From positions 1 to 64,000 of the forward strand of contig JADHLY010000006.1 in the NCBI GenBank assembly GCA_016780385.1: a stretch of DNA of 64,000 nucleotides, read 5' to 3'. Positions 13,601 through 19,519 of the stretch are shown piece after piece. The stretch is from Flavobacteriales bacterium (GTDB lineage: Bacteria > Bacteroidota > Bacteroidia > Flavobacteriales_D > Sanyastnellaceae). The notes under the pieces were generated by a model. The model searched no databases, had not been told where the DNA came from, and saw only the letters and a list, made by a program, of their open reading frames with translations. Made by a program: the position numbers and the translations under genes. The stretch's first letter is position 1. Each line of letters begins with the position of its first letter.

Positions 13601-14559
13601 ACGGTGGCGCTCCTGCGGCCATTGTGCTGGAAGGGATGCCATTTAATGGCGCAGCGTTCACCATCGTCCCCGGCGGCGTGAACATTGTCGAGAGCCGTTT
13701 CGACCAAACCATCAGCATTGAGGTAGAAGTCGAAAATGCCGATGGAACCGGTGGTTTCATTTGGAATGCAGACTACAACGCGGCCATCGACTGGACCACG
13801 TGGACTGACCTGGGGCGTGGCTATAAGAAGGACTGTGCTGACGTCCTGCCTGGCGCAAGCCCCTGGATCAATTGGAACTATTTCGTGATGCAAACCGGTG
13901 GTATGCTCGGTACCGGCATTTACGCCGGCTCTGAATTGAGCTTGACCCACCAGCCGATGAACTACTACTACGGACTGCAGGTCGGCCTGGGTGCCAACAA
14001 CCAGAACGCCAACTACGGCGCCAGTGCATGGTTCTACTGGAGTGGTGAATTGGTGGTCAACGGTGCTTCTCAGGGCATGTTGGGCTCCAGCGGTGACATC
14101 ATGTTGGATTTGGATTGTGTCATGCCTTGGACAGCATCCTATGACTACACGGTCACGGATGCCTGCGGCAACGAGACCACTTTCGGATACGCCATGACCA
14201 ATGCGGCGATGTCTGCGCCTGTTGACGCAGGGGTCAGCGGAGAAGGTGCCGGTCACCATCCGTTCGATGTGTCTGTCGGTTCAGACCTCAAGGAACCCAT
14301 CCGCGTGACGGGATTGCAGCCCAACCCAACCAACGACATCAGCCAGCTTGGTTTCGTGGTGTCCAGCAACATGCGTTTGCGCATCGATTTGTACGACATG
14401 GCTGGCCAGCTCGTCCAAGAGTTGTTCGACGGCAATGCCATGAACAACGTGGAGTACTTCATGGCGGTCGACGCCCAAGGATTGGATGCGGGCATGTACC
14501 AGATCCGATTGACCTCCGACGAATACATGGCCGTCAAGAAGTTGCTGGTGACCCAGTAA
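1666..14559 (+). CDS. Giant (4297 aa) multidomain T9SS-secreted surface/adhesin-like protein with FG-GAP-like and HYR repeats
   Basis: Single uninterrupted ORF with N-terminal hydrophobic signal region, FG-GAP-like beta-propeller repeats, many HYR/Ig-like repeats ('DNCGIASFTS...VGTTTVTYTATD-GNT'), C-terminal sorting domain ('LQPNPTNDISQLGFVV...GMYQIRLTSDEYMAVKKLLVTQ'). Confidence 0.93.
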   Translation: MSSIRCFFRAPSAAPASSSSLNGFSAILCVIGFSSLLLSTAQAQAPSGDPEVFNVHDKLASSEQGADLNFGSAVAMDGEVLIAADDNEHVEVFRKAGDGSWSLEAVIPAPISGTEFGAREALATNGDWIAIGAKLDDTYENNAGAVHMYKYDGLDWQYTGSLSHMAPFGSIVTDWFGMAVAMDGNRMVVGSRAENGVGAAGAVHYFEYNAMLDMWLESGFIASQHTEGNSTSKFAESVDISGDYMIVGEHRNNTNGQFAGAAHIYAFYNQCWHHQNVFYGHNAQDILGKDVAISGTTAVAGSPFADTDDLNEAGAVTLYRLLPFSGGDSAWAETAHFAPDGTSQGDWVGSAVDIDGSLLAVGVPRDDEFIINGGAGYFLFDCTDGALTCVNEGFACDAMQNDRLGFDVAVSEGLAAIGATLDDNIYENAGSVYILGMDDLGFECDLTAPGTPETDLLTSDDTGVNAYDDTTRQTTPDFDVILPGGGGLSVTADYLAEAGDAVVFYMEGTGDSSIVILTQEDIDNGAVNVDFVYPGPVLEDGEYTFCSYLIDVFGNVGPTDCTTILIDNADPEPIVDFGTSAVAGSDTTLYLDANGGIDLDVQGQANISASDNIAMDTIYVDITEFDCSDAGNIVTVTLTAVDLAGNQATTTFDVAIEDEVAPVAIAQDITVQLNGVGSATITPEQIDNGSNDACGIATLSLDKTTFDCTEVGPNTVTLTVTDNHGNTATATATVTVEDNVAPTAVAQDLTVQLDATGAVSITPEQLNNGSSNACGIESMTLDISSFTCADVGPNTVTLTVTDSNGNVSTATATVTVEDNVLPAMVTQDITVQLDASGAVSITAAQIDNGTSDACGIDTLYLDTYDFDCDDQGANTVTLTAVDVNGNLNTATATVTVQDLADPTASAQDITIELDATGNASITPDQVDNGSDDACGGIASMTVSPDSFDCEDLGTNTVTLTVIDGSGNSATATATVTVVDEVAPDVTGTFPADIILYADDDNGSIDVTPLGAAGAASVDYSDNCSGEGNKTYGVAGQVPTGGLIITAIGDPNDAASTCRFVEIHNSSDADINLTGYALQRWTNDYAGPSTGSNIDLSAIGTMAPGTYAHIANNAGFEGCYGFAPSIIAGSGGPADSNGDDNIAIIDGSSNIIDMFGVAGEDGSNTCHEFEDGVALRAGSNTDPNGGAWDESGWIVYSDGSSASGCTNHNSGQSQNASDIALLINNWAGAGPVAPQADFNSVDISYSDETTSYTASACYTFERTWTITVTDASGNATTVTDVQAIQVADTSAPDITALANTTAAWDLFSFDLSAGDQSTVLAYTSFEEGTSGDQYVDTGDAAADHALANNPGQSEVNFTSTGGEMGFSSYYYSTGSNGLTDGDFVGVTSFTGAVGAYTDGSQGFQMQDTDGIMELVFDNVDVSTGGVTLTLDYFVQSTGWETSNPEDIIRIWVVTDGGEVDLLNTQGQDIDNLGIEGQWNMASLDLDGYDSAELHISLQSNSGSESLFIDNVAFSAGNSPLAALEANGYVSFSDNVELASTEAAITLDGNTCDGAYDIVYTATDSCGNTTTMAQHIDLEDAVNPAISDMPANITQTNDAGNCAAAVSWTAPTSSDNCSVDTFTSDYSSGGDFPVGTTTVTYTAADASGNTTTSTFTVTVTDDEAPVISGMPSNITQSSDVGLCTAVVNWTAPTAADNCGIASFTSDADSGDAFGIGENTVTYTATDIHGNTTTASFTITVEETEDPTIAGMPSDINQTNDPGVCGAVVTWTAPTAADNCGIASFTPSHAIGSTFDVGTTTVTYTATDLAGNTATATFDVTITFDDNPAIAGMPSDITQTADAGVCDAVITWVPPTVPANCGDVTLTSTHNSGDTFAVGATTVSYTAEDIHGNTTTSTFTVTVTDDEDPAISGMPSDITQTADAGECEADVTWTAPTASDNCAIATFTSDANAGDAFAVGSTTVTYTATDIHGNSSTGSFTITVTDDEDPVISGMPADITQSNEAGDCSAAVSWTAPTASDNCGVASLTTSHAIGSVFAVGNTTVTYTATDVNGNTSTASFTVTITDDEDPVIAGVPADMTLSNDGGDCSAEASWTAPTATDNCGIASFTSTHDSGDAFAVGTTTVSFTASDVNGNTTTETFTVTVTDDEDPTISGTPANITLNNDAGDCSAVASWTDPTAADNCAIATFTSTHNSGDAFAVGTTTVTYTATDIHSNTTTSTFTVTVTDNEQPVISGLPSDITQTADAGECEADVTWTAPTAADNCAIATFTSTANPGDAFPEGMTTVTYTATDIHGNSSTGSFTITVTDDEDPAISGTPANITQSNDAGNCSAAVSWTAPTASDNCGVASLTATHAIGSVFAVGTTTVTYTATDINGNTSTSSFTVTVTDDEDPVISPLASDHTYQRDGGEATAFAAWLANYGGAAATDNCGLSGWSNNSTGLSDDCGSTGTETVTFTATDIHSNTSTTSATFTVIDTHAPSCPLIDLVYANDDGPDQTDNITNDASPTVRVMFTGIGVESAEAGDVVELYIQNILTESYTIDQTDVDNGYATFEIGPFGDGPVMLSARHIDDCDQASIFAFLNVIINTAAPILEVQPVTVSLDAFGFASVPIEDFVVSATDDFGTVNLSVGGNPELYVVEDDEGNLILVDLENQEAEFIDIDPVHDVLNGYAQIMMYDAAAGGFLFTDGYSNYAVTNDAFEVLYTGALDDGSFADGDINLDCVHAVDQAGGWIYAIERSDCAVTDSLRFFRFRFDGIGEIEAELLHTLASDVNGNSHDFESMAVDLEGGIAYLVGDHDLYGGSSSQELWMLVMSTGQLVYLGELDDDTEAMWFDEGQLWLGQDNGEVGLPQFEELPAATPYVCGDPSCAIPDTVQFVKADDAETDDSALWDHITDNVALFRSNSGGLYNALSGGGIYYKRGATGSAGAYISDFQEVNDYNVNDLPGDTLSLYIPEGDLCFDLVFSSWTCCGDGGGFAYERIHVPTPSILVGGILGSSEYLDLDDFNGSYNTDDIQAAYFGRVFTQSVMLDCGDTDAPVEVVVRAEDIAGNVTFDTTYATVIDDLAPTLVLEPHTVYLSDAGEGYFNLSDVLGDATMDNCSYAAEMTWDGQSCGAAPKYGLTAGTLDANTSNCDDCTSLVPLGFDFTFYGETYNQVYISSNGLLQFESSSSECCDGEAIPDSDYEAAIAVIHTDLDPDERDDANIYYQTLGTAPNREFVVSWSQVSNYEDNDIRHDGQAVLYEATGQVDIFSGYHAYLPDDCDDPMTTGISNQDGTLGMAPQQFVENCAERGNLYITFTPDGDNYAMDYEVCSDFTCSDVGVVEVAVTLTDPSGNATSGTVEVTVVDEVAPLVVSTPYIQPLDENGEATYDLSNAVATDACGIQSFEALTTLDCEVDAPETGSVDFEKLDDTSGPEATDFIGWDVALTRGNSGGLYNALTQNSYNQAGPDGTLWKLGAADSENQWTSLYDAVDGSLDNNLVGTTLTMVTLQSQRFFEVAFTSWSCCGDGGFAYTRTEVPTASGLFTELEPGTGCDGFVSETVSFEKMDYDDPSLVHDSIAPGVWISRGDDQGLINAATGESWDGEGPSGTLWRVAGSGGAWSSFYDVFGGGIGNAILSTELELWVPSVNQVWHMDFTSWTQGGNGGGFAYTRTSLAPCAGCTSPVALDYDPDALFATPCDIPVYEEVELVATDVNGNVTHAIAYMAVADEMAPEVNLFDLEDYTLYAGESCVNMVDLFAAGSPWYEATDNCDVSVEILYDEINETGIAGCREFDRRWIIVAEDPSGNVATDTTLQHITVIDNTAPTVFLDGVPADTSVDLDASCSGAMPAAATVVASATDNCTDTPTVGPVTYTDSAPAYLCGDAGSYTIVRTYMATATDACGNAGMVTATQTVTFNDVTAPQITDSEGIANGETLTQEEATGLFDFIFIPGPADLEADDACSDVSIEVTEVLGGFIPTETADNFCGAATPEAFTGADACNGGAPAAIVLEGMPFNGAAFTIVPGGVNIVESRFDQTISIEVEVENADGTGGFIWNADYNAAIDWTTWTDLGRGYKKDCADVLPGASPWINWNYFVMQTGGMLGTGIYAGSELSLTHQPMNYYYGLQVGLGANNQNANYGASAWFYWSGELVVNGASQGMLGSSGDIMLDLDCVMPWTASYDYTVTDACGNETTFGYAMTNAAMSAPVDAGVSGEGAGHHPFDVSVGSDLKEPIRVTGLQPNPTNDISQLGFVVSSNMRLRIDLYDMAGQLVQELFDGNAMNNVEYFMAVDAQGLDAGMYQIRLTSDEYMAVKKLLVTQ
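1800..2990 (+). other. FG-GAP/integrin-alpha-like beta-propeller region of giant protein
   Basis: Recurrent 'D-V-A-(I/M)-S/D-G-...-A-V-G-(S/A)-...-GAV-(H/T)-' motifs, e.g. 'FGSAVAMDGEVLIAADD', 'DVAISGTTAVAGSPFADTDDLNEAGAVTLYRL'. Confidence 0.7.
3643..4605 (+). repeat. Four tandem ~80-aa Ig-like repeats (240,240,240,243 nt)
   Basis: Unit 'VAPTAVAQDLTVQLDATGAVSITPEQLNNGSSNACGIESMTLDISSFTCADVGPNTVTLTVTDSNGNVSTATATVTVEDN'; unit starts at 3643, 3883, 4123, 4363, next module 4606. Confidence 0.9.
4771..5340 (+). other. Lamin-tail-like (LTD) domain within giant protein
   Basis: 'GGLIITAIGDPNDAASTCRFVEIHNSSDADINLTGYALQRW...YAHIANN...' matches the LTD pattern (FVEI-N-...-L-GY-L). Confidence 0.65.
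6409..8838 (+). repeat. Ten tandem HYR-domain repeats, each exactly 243 nt (81 aa)
   Basis: The conserved Pro codon before 'xIxG-PxxI' falls at 6409, 6652, 6895, 7138, 7381, 7624, 7867, 8110, 8353, 8596 and 8839. Confidence 0.95.
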
Positions 14560-14582
14560 TCTCAAGCGGAACTCGAACTTCA

Positions 14583-14610
14583 GGAAGCCGGCCCATCAGG
14601 GTCGGCTTCC
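14583..14610 (+). terminator. Likely terminator after giant gene
   Basis: GGAAGCCGgCCC-ATCA-GGGtCGGCTTCC hairpin followed by TCTGTTTT. Confidence 0.6.
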
Positions 14611-14668
14611 TCTGTTTTGGGCGGTTATCTTCGCGCTGCCGTCGCCAACAGAACCATTTCTTTTCACC

Positions 14669-15865
14669 ATGCCGCGCATCTCAACCAAAGGGCAGGCCAT
14701 GCCCGATAGCCCCATCAGGAAGCTCGCCCCTTATGCCGTTGCCGCCAAGGCAGCCGGCCGTCAGGTCCTTCACCTCAATATCGGTCAGCCCGACATTGAG
14801 ACCCCCGCTGTGGCCCTTGAGGCGGTGCGCAACATGGAGCGAACCGTCATCGAATACAGCCCCAGTGATGGCTTTGCCACTTACCGCGATGGGTTGGCGG
14901 ATTATTACGCTTCTGTTGGAGTGAAAGTCAGCCCCGATCAGATCCTGGTGACGACCGGCGGAAGCGAGGCCTTGATTTTTGCTTTCCAAGCCTGCTTCGA
15001 GCCGGGCGATGAGGTCATCATTCCCGAGCCGTTTTATGCCAACTACCTCGGGTTTGCCATGTCGGCGGGCGTCAAGGTGGTGCCGGTGACATCCCGCATT
15101 GAAGACGGTTTTGCCCTGCCACCGGTGGCGGAAATTGCCGCGAAGGTGACCGATCGGACCAAGGCCATCCTCATCTGCAACCCGGGCAACCCGACGGGAT
15201 ATGTGTATACCGATGCCGAGCTTGACGCCATTCGGAGCTTGGTGCTCGAGCACGACCTCTACCTGTTTGCCGATGAGGTCTACCGCGAGTTTTGTTACGG
15301 TGACATTCCGCCCCGCAGCGTGCTGTCTTTGGACGGCCTCGATGACCACGTGGTGTTGATGGACTCGGTGTCCAAGCGGTACAGCATGTGTGGTGCGAGG
15401 GTGGGGGCTTTGGTAACGCGCAATGCCGCCCTTCGGCAGGCGTGTATGCGTTTCGCGATGGCCCGTTTGTCACCCCCGACCTTGGGGCAGATTGCCGGAG
15501 AGGCCGCGCTCAAGACGCCGCGTTCCTACTTCGACCAGGTCAAGGCGGCCTACGTGGGCCGGCGCGATGCACTGGTTGAGGGCCTGCGTGCCATCCCCGG
15601 TGTCACCGTGCCCACTCCCGGCGGCGCATTCTATGCGGTGGCCAAGCTGCCCATTGATTCCAGCGATGCCTTCTGCCAGTGGATCCTCTCGGACTTTGAT
15701 GTGGACGGGGAGACCGTGATGATGGCCCCTGCCAGTGGTTTTTATGCCACCCCCGGCGCCGGTACAGACGAGGTCCGCATTGCCTACGTCCTCGAGGAAA
15801 GTGCCATCCGACGCGCTGTAGCGGTCATCGCGGCAGCCTTGAAAGTCTATCCTGGCCGGTCTTAA
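14669..15865 (+). CDS. Pyridoxal phosphate-dependent aminotransferase, class I (aspartate aminotransferase-like)
   Basis: 'NIGQPDIETP', 'NPGNPTGYVYTDAEL', 'DEVYREFCY', PLP-lysine region 'DSVSKRYSMCGARVGALV'. Confidence 0.93.
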   Translation: MPRISTKGQAMPDSPIRKLAPYAVAAKAAGRQVLHLNIGQPDIETPAVALEAVRNMERTVIEYSPSDGFATYRDGLADYYASVGVKVSPDQILVTTGGSEALIFAFQACFEPGDEVIIPEPFYANYLGFAMSAGVKVVPVTSRIEDGFALPPVAEIAAKVTDRTKAILICNPGNPTGYVYTDAELDAIRSLVLEHDLYLFADEVYREFCYGDIPPRSVLSLDGLDDHVVLMDSVSKRYSMCGARVGALVTRNAALRQACMRFAMARLSPPTLGQIAGEAALKTPRSYFDQVKAAYVGRRDALVEGLRAIPGVTVPTPGGAFYAVAKLPIDSSDAFCQWILSDFDVDGETVMMAPASGFYATPGAGTDEVRIAYVLEESAIRRAVAVIAAALKVYPGRS

Positions 15866-15874
15866 CTTTTCCCC

Positions 15875-18800
15875 ATGAATCCATCTGTCTTTCGCCTCTT
15901 TTCATTGCTGTTCGTGCTGAGCGTCTCGTGCAGTGTTTTACATGCAGATACCACAACGGTTCAGACCTACACCTTTGAAGCGCAGAACAATCCGGAAACG
16001 GCGTACGACAGCCCTGGCCGCCGGTGGTTCAACTTCCCGCCTTCGGATAACGGCGTAGAATACGGCAAGGTCTTGATGGAATATACCCTCAAGTGTTTTG
16101 AGGATGGCACAGCGGGTAACCTTGGATACGCTTGCGGTGAGTGGGATTATCTGTCCTACACCTATCTGTTTGACCATACCGGCATGTTGGACAGTGCGGA
16201 TTTGCAGCACCCCTTCCAGCTGCTGGCGGATGCGCCTTTTGACACGACCCATCTGGTGCCTTACGTTGAAGGGGTGCAAGACTCCGTCTGGCTTGAGGCG
16301 GCCCAGTATGTCGCAGACATGGTGGTGTCTGAATCCGTGGTTCAGCCCGGTGAAGTGGTCTACGTAACGCCGTTTTTTGAGTCCACCACCTCGAAGCGCG
16401 CCCAGTTTTTGTGGAAGGCTGAGGAGCTTGCTCCGCTTGGAGCGGGCAGCATCGACCGGATTTTCCTGCCGGTGAGTGGGACACCTGACATCCGTCGGAT
16501 GGACCTGAAGTGGGGGTTGACGGGGGACTCTGCACTCACTGGGTTCATGGACCTCCCCAACACATCTTACACCTACGGGGTATCCCCTTGGCAGTTTGGA
16601 GACAGCCTCTCCATCCGCCTTTCTCCGCCCATCACTTGGGACGGGGAGAGCAACCTGGTATTGGAGTTTGCCTTGGACGGCGTCACCATGGAGGGTGAGG
16701 GAGAACAGCTCGGTGGAGTGCCCGTCACCGGCTCGGCAGGCGGGGCTTGGACCACCGATGGCCACGACGGAGAAGTGGACTTCACGGCGCCAGACCGGGT
16801 AGAAGTGGACGTCACGGACTTGCAAGGCCTTTCTTCTGAAATCACCATCGAATGCTGGGTGTATGGGGACCCCAACAGCCAGCCCGAGAACGGCACCCTG
16901 TTTGAAGGCATCAACGCAGCTGGACAACGTGTGGTCAATGTGCATCTGCCTTGGAGCAATGGCCGCGTCTATTGGGACTGCGGTCAAGACGGCGGCTATG
17001 ACCGCATCGACCAGCAGGCCCAGCCCGAAGATTTTGAGGGGCGCTGGAACCACTGGGCCTTCGTGAAGAACGCCGATACCGGCATCATGGAGATGTACCT
17101 CAACGGTGCCCTCTTTCACTCGGGAACCAACAAGGACAACCCCATTGAGGGGATTGTCAAGATGAACCTCGGCGCCTCGGGCAATGGGAACAACCGCTAC
17201 AATGGCCGCGTCGACGATTTTCGGGTGTGGTCCCAAGCGCTGGATGGCGCCACCATTGCCTCATGGATGAACCGACAGCCCACGGCTTGGCACCCCAACT
17301 ATGATGCGTTGCTGGTCGATTATCGGTTCGATGGCGCCAACGGCACCGAGGAGGTCAACCACCACCCTGGTGGCAGTCCCGGATACCACCACGGCACCAC
17401 GCTCCGCCGGCCAACACCGGGCCGCGAACGCGCCAAAGGACTGGGTGAAGATTTCAGGCCTCATGTCGGGTTCGCCCGCGGCGAATACCTCGAGTATGTG
17501 GTCGACGGGTCCATTCTGGACCTCCGCCCCATAGCCCCCATGAGCCTGTCCACTTGGGAAGTACAGGGCAATGACGTCGCCATGACCGACTTGACCTACC
17601 ACTATGCTCCAGGTGAGACCGCATCGGTACCTGTGTTTGGTGACACGGTTACGTACCCTGTTCCGGGAGCGGTTTCTCAGGTCATCAACGATACGCTCTC
17701 TTATTACGGCGTGCCTTTTGAGGTGATCGACCGCTACGAACTCTACCGCTACATCACGCCTTACGGGATCGGTCTAGACCTGGGCGATGACGGGTGGACT
17801 TGGTGGTATGATGTCACCGACTATTTGCCGCTCCTCCGAGACAGCGTGGAGCTGCAAGCGGGCAATTGGCAGGAATTGCTCGATTTGAAATTCCACTTTA
17901 TTGAAGGCGAGCCTGCCCGCGATGTCCTCGATGTGGAGGCGTTCTGGAAGGGCCAGTACAACCTGTCCACGTTTGACGAAAATGTGGTCGGCTACGAATA
18001 CACGCCGACCTCCGACCAATCCATGTGGCGTCTGAAGACCCGGGCCTCCGGTCATGGCTTTGGCACCGGTAACAACTGCGCGGAGTTTTGCTACAACATT
18101 CACAAGGTGAAGGTCGACGGGCAGGAACTCTGGTCTTGGCAGATCATGCGCGAATGCGCGGACAATGCCTTGTATCCCCAAGGCGGCACTTGGATTTACG
18201 ACAGGGCAGGATGGTGCCCAGGAGCGCCAGTGGACACCCGCGACATGGAGTTGACCCCGCATGTGGCTGGAGACGCTCCTTTCACGGTGGACTATGACGT
18301 CGACTTCGATCCTTATGGCAATTATCGGTTCGAGGGCCAGATCATCGCATACGGCCCCGCAAACCACAGTCTCGATGCTGAATTGGTCGAGGTGTTGGCG
18401 CCGAGTGGCACCAAGTTGGCCTCGCGGACCAATCCCATTTGCGACCGGCCCAAGGTGGTGTTGCGCAACAGCGGCAGCACGCCATTGACCTCATGCACGA
18501 TCACGTTTGGTCTGCCTGACAACCTCCAGTCCTTCACTTGGACCGGTGAGTTGGGCTTCCTCGAAGAAGAGGTCGTCGAATTGGTGGCGCTGTACGCCGC
18601 ACTGTGGGACGGAGATGAAGAAGAGGACCTCACTTTTGTGGCGCGCGTCTCTGCACCCAATGGCGGAGAGGATGAGGTGGCATGGAACGACGAAGTGCGC
18701 AGCACTTTCAGAAGGCCTCCGACCTACACCTACATGGAAGACCCGGGCGATGAAGACGACAACCGCCTCATCGTTTTCGTGCGAACCAACAGCACTCCGT

Positions 18801-19357
18801 GGGAGAACAGCGCCAAGCTGACCCACCAAGATGGCACCGTTTATTTCGAGCGGAGCTATCCCGAGGCCAACACCCAGTACCGCGACACCATCTACCTCAA
18901 CCAAGGATGCTACACCTTCGAGTTTCAGGATGCGGATGACGATGGCATTAGCTTCTGGGCCAATGACGACGGCAGCGGGTTTGTGAGGTTACGCAAAGTG
19001 GGGGGCAACTGGATCACGTTCGAACCGGATTTCGGCAAATCCATTGTGCACCGGTTCCATTTCGAAACCAACCTCGTCAATGACGTTGCAGCGCCCCCGG
19101 TAGATGCCACCTCATTCAAGGTTCACCCGAACCCCACCAGCGGTGACATCGGATTTACGCTTGAAGGTTGGCAGGGTCGTTTTGAATGGCAGCTTCAGGA
19201 TGCCGCTGGACGTGTGGTGCGTTCGGGCATCGGTCAAGCCTTTGAAGGGGCCGCCTTCCAAGGCCGGATCCCTGTGCAAGACGTGGTGCCAGGTGTGCAC
19301 ATGCTCACTTTGATGCAGCCCGGCAGGGTCACACGCCAGCGGGTTGTGATTTTCTGA
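15875..19357 (+). CDS. Secreted PNGase F-like / LamG (concanavalin A-like) domain protein with T9SS sorting domain
   Basis: N-terminal 'TYTFEAQNNPETAYDSPGRRWFNFPPSDNGVEYGKVLMEYTLKC...GEWDYLSYTYL' resembles PNGase F-related proteins; LamG-like 'ITIECWVYGDP...WNHWAFVKNADTGIMEMYLNGALFHSGTN'; C-terminal 'FKVHPNPTSGDIGFTL'. Confidence 0.75.
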   Translation: MNPSVFRLFSLLFVLSVSCSVLHADTTTVQTYTFEAQNNPETAYDSPGRRWFNFPPSDNGVEYGKVLMEYTLKCFEDGTAGNLGYACGEWDYLSYTYLFDHTGMLDSADLQHPFQLLADAPFDTTHLVPYVEGVQDSVWLEAAQYVADMVVSESVVQPGEVVYVTPFFESTTSKRAQFLWKAEELAPLGAGSIDRIFLPVSGTPDIRRMDLKWGLTGDSALTGFMDLPNTSYTYGVSPWQFGDSLSIRLSPPITWDGESNLVLEFALDGVTMEGEGEQLGGVPVTGSAGGAWTTDGHDGEVDFTAPDRVEVDVTDLQGLSSEITIECWVYGDPNSQPENGTLFEGINAAGQRVVNVHLPWSNGRVYWDCGQDGGYDRIDQQAQPEDFEGRWNHWAFVKNADTGIMEMYLNGALFHSGTNKDNPIEGIVKMNLGASGNGNNRYNGRVDDFRVWSQALDGATIASWMNRQPTAWHPNYDALLVDYRFDGANGTEEVNHHPGGSPGYHHGTTLRRPTPGRERAKGLGEDFRPHVGFARGEYLEYVVDGSILDLRPIAPMSLSTWEVQGNDVAMTDLTYHYAPGETASVPVFGDTVTYPVPGAVSQVINDTLSYYGVPFEVIDRYELYRYITPYGIGLDLGDDGWTWWYDVTDYLPLLRDSVELQAGNWQELLDLKFHFIEGEPARDVLDVEAFWKGQYNLSTFDENVVGYEYTPTSDQSMWRLKTRASGHGFGTGNNCAEFCYNIHKVKVDGQELWSWQIMRECADNALYPQGGTWIYDRAGWCPGAPVDTRDMELTPHVAGDAPFTVDYDVDFDPYGNYRFEGQIIAYGPANHSLDAELVEVLAPSGTKLASRTNPICDRPKVVLRNSGSTPLTSCTITFGLPDNLQSFTWTGELGFLEEEVVELVALYAALWDGDEEEDLTFVARVSAPNGGEDEVAWNDEVRSTFRRPPTYTYMEDPGDEDDNRLIVFVRTNSTPWENSAKLTHQDGTVYFERSYPEANTQYRDTIYLNQGCYTFEFQDADDDGISFWANDDGSGFVRLRKVGGNWITFEPDFGKSIVHRFHFETNLVNDVAAPPVDATSFKVHPNPTSGDIGFTLEGWQGRFEWQLQDAAGRVVRSGIGQAFEGAAFQGRIPVQDVVPGVHMLTLMQPGRVTRQRVVIF

Positions 19358-19376
19358 TTGAAGCCCCAAAAAAGGG

Positions 19377-19402
19377 AGTTTGGGTTCATAAAACCCACTT
19401 TT
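19377..19402 (+). terminator. Possible weak terminator
   Basis: AGTTTGGGTT-CATA-AAACCCACTTTT imperfect hairpin with T-run, 20 nt after stop. Confidence 0.4.
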
Positions 19403-19410
19403 CAACACAA

Positions 19411-19485
19411 GACCCCCTTCAAATAGGGGGTGGTTGGGAGAAAAGCAGTCAAATTTTGTGCGTGGCCCCTATTTATGAGGGGGTC
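19411..19485. promoter_or_regulatory. Paired palindromic operator-like elements upstream of glutamine synthetase III
   Basis: CCCCCTTCAAATAGGGGG (19412-19430) and CCCCTATTTATGAGGGGG (19466-19483) are each palindromic and are near reverse complements of each other; TAAATTTG box at 19492-19499. Confidence 0.55.
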
Positions 19486-19519
19486 AGTGCGTAAATTTGC
19501 CCCTTCAGACACAAAAATC

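Noticed and set aside
19430-19519. N-terminal extension of glutamine synthetase starting at 19430
   Set aside because: It would cover the promoter-like box and palindromes; 'MSTYRITAIEDV' at 19520 is a natural GSIII start.
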